Positions 5,010-10,156 of a DNA stretch of 10,156 bases are shown one piece after another. Source of the stretch: Paracoccaceae bacterium (GTDB lineage Bacteria; Pseudomonadota; Alphaproteobacteria; Rhodobacterales; Rhodobacteraceae); NCBI GenBank assembly GCA_003545125.1, contig DQCI01000131.1, positions 4,805-14,960 on the forward strand, given 5' to 3'. The notes below the pieces were generated by a model. It was not told where the DNA came from. It made no database searches and worked only from the letters and a program-made list of their open reading frames with translations. Numbering within the stretch: the first letter of the stretch is position 1; every line of letters begins with the position of its first letter. The translations under genes were made by a program, and so were the position numbers.

Positions 5010-6734
5010 ATGCCATACCGCGCCCCCGCCGACGAGATCCGTTTCATCCTCGACCATGTCGTCAGGTTCCCCGAAGTCGCCGCCACCGACCGTTTCGCCG
5101 AGGCCACGCCGGACACGGTGAGCGCGATCCTGGCCGAAGCGGCGAAGCTGTCCGACGGCGTCCTTGCGCCTCTGCAACGGGTGGGCGACACCCACGGCGC
5201 GATCCTTGAAGACGGCGCGGTGCGCACCGCCCCCGGTTTCGCGGATGCCTACGCCCAGATCGCGGCGGGCGGCTGGGTCGGCCTCGCGGGCAATCCCGAA
5301 CACGGCGGCATGGGCCTGCCTTTCACCCTCGCCGCTGCGGTCAACGACATGATGTCGGGCGCCGCGCTCGCGCTGGGGCTGAACCCCTTGCTCACCCAGG
5401 GCCAGATCGAGACGCTGGAGGCGCATGCGAGCCCCGAGCTCAAAGCGCTCTACCTGCCGAAACTCATGTCCGGCGCATGGACCGGCACGATGAACCTGAC
5501 CGAGCCGCAGGCGGGCTCCGACGTCGGCGCGTTGACGACCAGAGCCGTGCCCAACGGCGACGGCACCTACGCGCTCACCGGCCAGAAGATCTACATCTCC
5601 TGGGGCGACCACGACTTCGGCGGCAACGTCTGCCACCTCGTCCTCGCCCGCCTGCCGGACGCGCCCCGGGGCACCAGGGGCATCAGCCTGTTTTTGGTGC
5701 CCAAGTTCCTCCCCGATGAAGACGGCAACCCGGGTCCGGCGAACGCGCTCAGGGTCGTGAGCCTGGAGCACAAGCTGGGCCTGCACGCCAGCCCGACCTG
5801 CCTGATGGCGTTCGAGGGCGCGACCGGCTGGCTGGTTGGCGCCGAAAACGCCGGGATGACGGCGATGTTCACGATGATGAACAACGCCCGCGTCCAGGTC
5901 GGCCTGCAGGGGATCGGCGCGGCCGAAGGCGCCTTCCAGCACGCGCTGGCCTTCGCGATGGACCGCAAGCAGGGCCGCACCCCGGTCGAAGGCACGGGAA
6001 AGGGCTCGGGCACCATCGTCGACCATGCCGACGTGCGCCGGATGCTGGTCGAGATGCAGGCCGAAATCTTCGCCGCCCGCGCGCTCGCGCTTGCCTGCGC
6101 CGCGGCGATCGACATGGAGAAGGCCACCAATGATCCCGACTGGGCCGCGCGGGCGGCGCTGCTGACGCCGATCGCCAAGGCCTGCGGCACCGATGTCGGC
6201 GTGAAGGTCGCGGGTCTCGGCATCCAGGTGCACGGCGGCCTGGGGTACATCGAGCAATCCGGCGCCGCGCAATACCTGCGCGATGTCCGGGTCACGACGA
6301 TCTACGAAGGCACCAACGGGATCCAGGCGATGGATATGGTGGGCCGCAAGATGATGGACGGGGGCGAAGCCGCCTACCGGATGTTCGACGAGGGCGAGAA
6401 GGTGACCGAACTGGCCCGCCCCGTCCTGCCGGACCTGGCCGATACGGTCTGGAGCGCCGCCGAGACCTTGCGCGAAACGGTCGAATGGCTGGTCGAGCAG
6501 GAAATCGAGGAGCGCTTCGCAGGCGCAGTGCCCTTCCTTGCCGCGAGTGCGCGCGTACTCGGCGCCTTCTACCATCTCAAGGCCGCCTGCGCCGAGGGCC
6601 GCGCCGGCCCGCGGACCGCGCTCGCGCGCTGCTACATCGAGCGGTTGCTGCCGGAATACGTTCCACTGATCGCCCAGGCCCGGGCCGGTGCCGCGGGCCT
6701 CTATGCGATCCGCCCCGAGGACCTCGCCCGATGA
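5010..6734 (+). CDS. Acyl-CoA dehydrogenase, DmdC-like long form
   Basis: This 574-residue FAD enzyme is longer than the roughly 380-residue classical acyl-CoA dehydrogenases. It matches the DmdC (3-methylmercaptopropionyl-CoA dehydrogenase) type, with an extra N-terminal segment and a C-terminal helical extension. An N-terminal helical region (about 1-155) is followed by the middle beta domain with MNLTEPQAGSDVGAL at 161-175 and HKLGLHASPTC at 254-264. The C-terminal helical domain contains QVHGGLGYIEQ at 406-416 and the catalytic-base motif IYEGTNGIQA, with Glu433 as the expected base. Beyond about 460 is the extra C-terminal domain. The ATG of MPYRAPADEIRF is preceded by GAGGAA at 4998-5003, six bases away. 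An in-frame TTG ten codons upstream is less likely. It heads an operon, and its stop overlaps the next start as ATGA. The substrate cannot be read from the sequence: a DMSP-derived thioester or a fatty or branched acyl-CoA are all possible. No DmdB or DmdD homologue is visible here. Confidence 0.93.
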   Translation: MPYRAPADEIRFILDHVVRFPEVAATDRFAEATPDTVSAILAEAAKLSDGVLAPLQRVGDTHGAILEDGAVRTAPGFADAYAQIAAGGWVGLAGNPEHGGMGLPFTLAAAVNDMMSGAALALGLNPLLTQGQIETLEAHASPELKALYLPKLMSGAWTGTMNLTEPQAGSDVGALTTRAVPNGDGTYALTGQKIYISWGDHDFGGNVCHLVLARLPDAPRGTRGISLFLVPKFLPDEDGNPGPANALRVVSLEHKLGLHASPTCLMAFEGATGWLVGAENAGMTAMFTMMNNARVQVGLQGIGAAEGAFQHALAFAMDRKQGRTPVEGTGKGSGTIVDHADVRRMLVEMQAEIFAARALALACAAAIDMEKATNDPDWAARAALLTPIAKACGTDVGVKVAGLGIQVHGGLGYIEQSGAAQYLRDVRVTTIYEGTNGIQAMDMVGRKMMDGGEAAYRMFDEGEKVTELARPVLPDLADTVWSAAETLRETVEWLVEQEIEERFAGAVPFLAASARVLGAFYHLKAACAEGRAGPRTALARCYIERLLPEYVPLIAQARAGAAGLYAIRPEDLAR

Positions 6735-7768
6735 ACGCGCCAATCAGGTTCCCCTGGCAAGAGCCGCCCGCCGAGGGCGCGGCGACCGAGGTCGCCGATG
6801 GCGTGCTGTGGATGCGCCTGCCCCTGCCGATGAAACTGGACCACGTCAATGTTTTCGCCCTCCGCGATGACGACGGTTGGACCATCGTCGACACCGGCTT
6901 CGACACGAGGCGCACCCGCGCGATCTGGCAAAAACTGCTCGAAGGTCCGCTCGCGGGACCTCCCATCGCCCGGGTGATCGTCACCCACCACCACCCCGAC
7001 CATGTCGGGCTCGCCGGATGGTTTCAGCGCGACCACGGTGCCGAACTCGTCACCACCCGCACTGCCTGGCTCTTCGCCCGGATGCTCCTGCTCGACGAGC
7101 AGATGGTGCCGGTGGACGAGACGCTTGCCTACTGGCGGTCCGCCGGGATGGACGACGCGGTCTACGAGGAACGAAAGCGCGCACGCCCGTTCAACTACGC
7201 CGACATCGTCGCCGACATGCCGCTCGGTTTCCGCCGCATCAAGGAGGGCAGCATGCTGCGCTTCGGGGCACGCGACTGGGATGTGCGCATCGGCAACGGC
7301 CACGCGCCGGAACACGCCACCTTCTGGAGCCGCGACTGCGACCTGGTGATCGGCGGCGACCAGCTGCTCGCCACGATCAGCCCCAACCTCGGCGTCTATG
7401 CGACCGAGCCCGCCGCCGACCCGGTGGGCGACTGGCTCGACAGCTGCACGCAGCTCTCCGCCTTCGCCGACGACCGCCACCTCGTGCTGCCCGGTCACAA
7501 GCTGCCCTACACCGGCCTGCCGACCCGGATGCGCCAACTCATCGGCAACCACCACGGCGCGCTCGACCGGCTGCGCGCCGTCCTCGCCGAGCCGCATACC
7601 GCCGTCGAATGTTTCCCCGCGCTCTACGGCCGCCGGATCGGCGACGGCGAATACGGGCTTGCTTTGGTCGAGGCGATGGGGCACCTCAATCACCTCTATC
7701 ACGCCGGTCTCGTCACCCGGGAACGGCGCGGCGACGGCGCCTGGCTGTGGCGCAGCAAGGGGGCGTGA
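6731..7768 (+). CDS. Metallo-beta-lactamase-fold hydrolase
   Basis: The 345-residue cytoplasmic protein has the MBL fold in residues of about 20-260. The metal-binding motif H-x-H-x-D-H is His86, His88, Asp90 and His91 (VTHHHPDHVG), followed by His191 (NGHAPEH), Asp210 (GGDQLL) and His256 (LPGHKLPY). All expected dinuclear-metal ligands are therefore present. A C-terminal region of about 265-345 (MRQLIGNHHGALDRLRAVL to the end) looks like the winged-helix-type tail found in glyoxalase II-like and LACTB2-like members. Its GLALVEAMGHLNHLYHAGLVTRE segment is typical. The start overlaps the acyl-CoA dehydrogenase stop (ATGA) and has GAGGA at 6717-6721 inside that gene, so translation is probably coupled. 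A thioesterase-like role on a product of the dehydrogenase is a reasonable inference, but the substrate is unknown and no gene symbol is justified. Confidence 0.9.
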   Translation: MNAPIRFPWQEPPAEGAATEVADGVLWMRLPLPMKLDHVNVFALRDDDGWTIVDTGFDTRRTRAIWQKLLEGPLAGPPIARVIVTHHHPDHVGLAGWFQRDHGAELVTTRTAWLFARMLLLDEQMVPVDETLAYWRSAGMDDAVYEERKRARPFNYADIVADMPLGFRRIKEGSMLRFGARDWDVRIGNGHAPEHATFWSRDCDLVIGGDQLLATISPNLGVYATEPAADPVGDWLDSCTQLSAFADDRHLVLPGHKLPYTGLPTRMRQLIGNHHGALDRLRAVLAEPHTAVECFPALYGRRIGDGEYGLALVEAMGHLNHLYHAGLVTRERRGDGAWLWRSKGA

Positions 7769-7770
7769 GA

Positions 7771-8217
7771 ATGGCGAAACCCGACACCCACCCACCGGCC
7801 CGCGTGGCCAGATGCGACGAGGATGCACCGCTGACGGCGGAGCAGAAGCCGCTGCCCAAGGAGATCACCGACAGGCCCTTCGAAGAGAAAAGCACGGCCG
7901 AATGGGCCTATGAGCGGCTCATTCTCTATATCCAGAATTTCGAGGAGCAGCTCGACAACGAACACGAAGTCGCCATGGGGTTCACCGGCGGCGACGCGGG
8001 CGTGCTGCGAATCGAGGGCGTCGGTTACTTCGACCCCGATATCGTCACCTTCTACGGCAGCGACGGCGGCGGCGCGAAAACCCAGCTGATCCAGCACGTC
8101 AGCCAACTCAACGTGATGCTGCGCGCCCTGCCCCGCGAGGATGCGTCCGAAGAGCCGCCGAACCGGATCGGCTTCCGCCTGGCCGCGGATCTCGGCAAGG
8201 ACAAGACATCGGGCTGA
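7771..8217 (+). CDS. Small conserved protein of unknown function (DUF6173-like)
   Basis: This 148-residue soluble protein has no signal peptide, no membrane segment and only one cysteine (Cys15). Residues 1-40 are Pro- and charge-rich and probably disordered. The core of about 44-121 (AEWAYERLILYIQNFEEQLDNEHE, then GFTGGDAGVLRIEGVGYFDPDIVTFYG, then GAKTQLIQHVSQLNVMLRALP) looks like a compact alpha-beta domain. From memory I associate it with the alphaproteobacterial family DUF6173. The tail contains PNRIGFRLAADL. It begins two bases after the MBL gene stop, with AAGGGGG at 7757-7763 as ribosome binding site, so it belongs to the same operon. No enzyme motif is recognisable. A role as accessory or binding protein for the two upstream enzymes is only a guess from position. 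Confidence 0.8.
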   Translation: MAKPDTHPPARVARCDEDAPLTAEQKPLPKEITDRPFEEKSTAEWAYERLILYIQNFEEQLDNEHEVAMGFTGGDAGVLRIEGVGYFDPDIVTFYGSDGGGAKTQLIQHVSQLNVMLRALPREDASEEPPNRIGFRLAADLGKDKTSG

Positions 8218-8300
8218 GGCACCGCGCCTTCCCCGCCTTCCCCGTCGCCCCCCTCATCCCCGTCAAATGACCGGGTTTCTCCCTGTCGTTTCACTATGAT

Positions 8301-8333
8301 GCCAGTTTCCTAGGAAACTGGCCCAGTTTGGGC
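8301..8333. repeat. 22-bp perfect palindrome abutting a second hairpin in a convergent gap
   Basis: Arms GCCAGTTTCC (8301-8310) and GGAAACTGGC (8313-8322) flank TA, giving a perfect palindrome with CCTAGG at its centre. A second small hairpin, arms GCCCA (8321-8325) and TGGGC (8329-8333), shares its first two bases and repeats the CAGTTT core. The element lies about 84 bases past the DUF6173-like gene and about 90 bases past the prephenate dehydratase stop. It could be a bidirectional terminator lacking a good T-tract, a dispersed repeat, or a dimer-binding operator-like site. Confidence 0.85.
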
Positions 8334-8423
8334 GTTTCGACCGCGCCGCGACGCGCAGACCAGCGCACGTCAAGGCAGGCCGAAATCGGCGGTTCCCGAT
8401 CCTGTTGCGTGCCGTCCCGCCCC

Positions 8424-9260
8424 CTACATGTAGCGGCGCGGGTCGGCGGGATAGACGCCCAGAATGTCGAGATTGTTGGTGAAATAGTCGAGCTCTTCGA
8501 GCGCCCGGGCCACCGCAGGATCGTCCGGGTGGCCCTCGATATCGGCATAGAACCGCGTCGCCGTGAACGAGCCGTCGATCATGTAGCTCTCGAGCTTCGT
8601 CATGTTGACGCCGTTTGTCGCGAACCCGCCCATCGCCTTGTAGAGCGCAGCGGGAATGTTGCGCACCTCGAAGACGAAGGTCGTCATCATCGCGTCGGTC
8701 CCGCGCCGGGTCAGGTCGATCTCGCGGCCCATGATGACAAAGCGCGTGGTGTTGTGGCCATGATCCTCGATGTCGGACGCCAGCACCTCGAGCCCGTAGA
8801 TCTCGCCCGCCAGCGACGACGCCAGCACGCCCTCGCCCGGCGTCCGGTGTTCGGCCAGCTCGGCGGCCGCCCCGGCGCTGTCGGCCGCGGCGTGGCCCTT
8901 GATCCCGTGCGCGCGCAGAAAGTTCGCCGATTGCGGCAGCAGCACGAGATGGGCGCGCACCTCGCGAATATCGTCCAGCGCCGTTCCGGGCAGACCGAGC
9001 AGGCTGATCCGCACCCGCAGGAAAGCCTCGTCGTGGATATGCAGCCCCGATTCCGGCAGCAGCCGGTGGATGTCGGCGACCCGGCCATAGGTCGAGTTCT
9101 CGACCGGCAGCATCGCCAGCTCCGCCACACCGCCGCGCACCGCCGCGATCACCTCGTCGAAGGTCTCGCACGCCAGCACCTCGTGATCGGGCCGCGCCTC
9201 GCGGCAGGCCTCGTGCGAATAGGCGCCTGGTTCGCCCTGAAAGGCGATCTTGCGGGGCAT
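8424..9260 (-). CDS. pheA: Prephenate dehydratase
   Basis: This 278-residue monofunctional enzyme converts prephenate to phenylpyruvate, the committed step of phenylalanine synthesis in the cytoplasm. No chorismate mutase domain is attached. The catalytic domain covers about residues 1-182, with FQGEPGAYSHEA at 7-18, PVENSTYGRVADIHRLL at 52-68 and the catalytic motif TTRF at 171-174. An ACT domain, about 190-270, should give allosteric feedback. Its ESxx segment reads TKLESYMIDGSFTATRFYADIEG, with ESYM where E. coli-type enzymes have ESRP. The start MPRKIAFQG was chosen because GGAGGA (9270-9275) precedes it by nine bases. An ATG 23 codons upstream has no comparable site. The gene is divergent from the cytochrome c gene and convergent with the acyl-CoA dehydrogenase operon. 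Confidence 0.95.
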   Translation of the reverse strand: MPRKIAFQGEPGAYSHEACREARPDHEVLACETFDEVIAAVRGGVAELAMLPVENSTYGRVADIHRLLPESGLHIHDEAFLRVRISLLGLPGTALDDIREVRAHLVLLPQSANFLRAHGIKGHAAADSAGAAAELAEHRTPGEGVLASSLAGEIYGLEVLASDIEDHGHNTTRFVIMGREIDLTRRGTDAMMTTFVFEVRNIPAALYKAMGGFATNGVNMTKLESYMIDGSFTATRFYADIEGHPDDPAVARALEELDYFTNNLDILGVYPADPRRYM

Positions 9261-9318
9261 TTCGGCGGGTCCTCCGGGTTTGTCGCGGCCTTCGGCCAAT
9301 TCGTCGCGCTCATATCGC

Positions 9319-9346
9319 TTGAAACGCATCTATGGAAGCGGATAGA
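9319..9346 (+). promoter_or_regulatory. Candidate promoter of the cytochrome c gene
   Basis: TTGAAA (9319-9324) is followed after 16 bases by GATAGA (9341-9346), a plausible -35 and a weak -10. They lie about 33 bases before the cytochrome ATG, in the 119-bp divergent spacer shared with prephenate dehydratase. It is supported only by motif and position. Confidence 0.35.
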
Positions 9347-9379
9347 AGGGCCCGGACACAGGGAACTCAGGACCGCGAC

Positions 9380-9934
9380 ATGTTCAACACAAACAACCTG
9401 ATGAAGTTTGGCGCTTCCGCCATCGCCGCGCTGCTCATCCTCCTTTTCGCCAATTGGGCGGCGAGCTCCATGTATAAGGTGGCTGACGACGCCGGCCATG
9501 GCGAGCATGGCGACGAAGAACATGAAACGCCCCGCGGCTACGTAATCGCGGCGATGGACGCCGAAGACCACGGCGACGAGCCGGAAGACGTCGTCGAAGT
9601 GAGCTTCGAGGAGGTCTATGCCGCCGCCGACGCCGCCGCGGGCGAAAAGGAATTCAAGGCCTGCAAGGCCTGCCACAAGCTCGAGGACGGCGCCAATTCG
9701 ACCGGACCGTACCTGTGGGGGCTGGTCGATCGGCCAATGGCCGCAGTCGCCGATTTCGGCTACTCCGACGCGCTCACCGCCCTTCAGGGTGGCAGCTGGA
9801 CGCCGGATGAAATCCAGAAATACATCGAGAACCCGAAGGACTACGCGCCGGGCAACAAGATGACCTACAAGGGCATGAAGGACATCGAAGACCGCGCCAA
9901 CCTGATCGCCTACCTCGCGACCATCGGCGGCTGA
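9380..9934 (+). CDS. cycM: Membrane-anchored class I cytochrome c (CycM/c552 type)
   Basis: This 184-residue electron carrier is probably anchored in the inner membrane and faces the periplasm, moving electrons from the bc1 complex to a terminal oxidase. Residues of about 10-30 (FGASAIAALLILLFANWAASSMY) form an uncleaved signal anchor. A linker of about 33-80 is strongly acidic and contains His40, His43, His48 and His64. The class I haem domain follows, with Cys95-x-x-Cys98-His99 (CKACH) binding haem covalently and Met161 (GNKMTYKGM) as the likely distal ligand. The ATG of MFNTNNLMKF was chosen. CAGGA at 9368-9372 is its ribosome site, and the anchor begins soon after. Length, anchor and order of parts resemble Paracoccus CycM and Rhodobacter CycY. 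The symbol rests on that resemblance. A hairpin with a GCAA loop follows as a likely terminator. Confidence 0.92.
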   Translation: MFNTNNLMKFGASAIAALLILLFANWAASSMYKVADDAGHGEHGDEEHETPRGYVIAAMDAEDHGDEPEDVVEVSFEEVYAAADAAAGEKEFKACKACHKLEDGANSTGPYLWGLVDRPMAAVADFGYSDALTALQGGSWTPDEIQKYIENPKDYAPGNKMTYKGMKDIEDRANLIAYLATIGG

Positions 9935-9964
9935 CCCGCCGATACGGGAACCGACACGACAACC

Positions 9965-9998
9965 AAGCGGCCGCATCGGGCAACCGGCGCGGCCGTTT
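9965..9998 (+). terminator. Terminator-like hairpin after the cytochrome c gene
   Basis: The stem AAGCGGCCGC (9965-9974) pairs with GCGGCCGTTT (9989-9998), with one G-U pair. An inner CGG/CCG stem is capped by a GCAA (GNRA-type) tetraloop at 9980-9983. The downstream T content is only TTT, then GCG, then TTT. It starts 31 bases after the stop codon. A rho-independent terminator is likely but not strong. Confidence 0.65.
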
Positions 9999-10052
9999 GC
10001 GTTTCCGGCCGCCGTGCCGGGGGCGAACACGCGTTGCTCACGCATTCTCGCC

Positions 10053-10080
10053 TTGAACGCGCCCCCGCCTGCGCTTTAGC
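10053..10080 (+). promoter_or_regulatory. Candidate promoter of the gene at the right edge
   Basis: TTGAAC (10053-10058) and TTTAGC (10075-10080) are 16 bases apart, about 46 bases upstream of the last ATG. This is a weak match and is supported mainly by lying between a terminator-like hairpin and a new gene start. Confidence 0.3.
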
Positions 10081-10126
10081 GTGTATCCGACCGATCACAT
10101 CCGCCCCATACGAAGGACAGCACCCG

Positions 10127-10156
10127 ATGCCCATCGCCCAGTTCCGTCTTGGCCAG
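10127..10156 (+). CDS. Start of an unidentified gene, cut by the window edge
   Basis: An ATG begins ten codons reading MPIAQFRLGQ that run to the last base. AAGGA at 10113-10117, nine bases upstream, is a good ribosome binding site, and the position after a terminator-like hairpin fits a new transcription unit. Ten residues are too few to recognise a family. Confidence 0.55.
   Translation, partial: MPIAQFRLGQ

Noticed and set aside
4923..6743. Long minus-strand open frame opposite the acyl-CoA dehydrogenase
   Set aside because: It is rich in Arg, Gly, His and Asp with no recognisable domain, as expected for the antisense of a GC-rich gene. The plus-strand frame has all the dehydrogenase motifs.
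8298..8312. Mini-ORF ATG-CCA-GTT-TCC-TAG within the 22-bp palindrome
   Set aside because: It has four codons, no ribosome binding site and no downstream gene on that strand to regulate, so it is a by-product of the palindrome.
1..10156. Mobile element, prophage, CRISPR array or attachment site
   Set aside because: No transposase, integrase or phage gene, no regularly spaced repeats and no tRNA were found. The genes are core-metabolism types with uniform composition.

Overview
This is a high-G+C stretch of ordinary chromosome. It most likely comes from an alphaproteobacterium of the Rhodobacteraceae (Rhodobacterales). The evidence is the gene repertoire: an NAD-linked molybdenum formate dehydrogenase of the FdsGBA type, a membrane-anchored cytochrome c of the CycM/c552 type, a DmdC-like long acyl-CoA dehydrogenase, and a short DUF6173-like protein. 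G/C-biased third codon positions and the style of the extragenic palindromes agree. The genus cannot be fixed from the sequence alone.

Layout, left to right. On the minus strand, transcribed leftwards, are a Sua5/TsaC-type threonylcarbamoyl-AMP synthase gene (3829-4800), a lysR-type regulator gene (2666-3565), fdsG (2154-2585), fdsB (646-2157) and the 5' part of fdsA (1-536, cut by the window edge). fdsG and fdsB overlap by ATGA. fdsB and fdsA are separated by 109 bp holding three back-to-back perfect palindromes. The fdsG leader has a plausible sigma-70 promoter, LysR-like inverted repeats and a stem-loop touching the ribosome binding site. This suggests that the adjacent LysR protein controls formate oxidation. 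FdsG, FdsB and FdsA together carry electrons from formate at the molybdenum site through Fe-S clusters and FMN to NAD+.

On the plus strand, 5010-8217 is a tight three-gene operon: a DmdC-like acyl-CoA dehydrogenase, a metallo-beta-lactamase-fold hydrolase overlapping it by ATGA, and a DUF6173-like protein 2 bp further on. A divergent intergenic region (4801-5009) with two imperfect palindromes separates it from the Sua5 gene. The operon ends in a convergent gap (8218-8423) holding a 22-bp perfect palindrome abutting a smaller hairpin.

Facing it on the minus strand is prephenate dehydratase (8424-9260), for phenylalanine synthesis. Divergent from that is the membrane-anchored cytochrome c gene (9380-9934), followed by a terminator-like hairpin with a GCAA tetraloop. 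The first ten codons of an unidentified gene begin at 10127. No tRNA, rRNA, insertion sequence, prophage or CRISPR array was seen.

I found no clearly new multi-gene system. The items most worth a second look are the triple palindrome inside the fds operon, the G8-C-G9 tract upstream of the lysR gene, the compact fdsG control region, the palindrome in the convergent gap, and the coupling of an MBL-fold hydrolase and an uncharacterised small protein to the acyl-CoA dehydrogenase.
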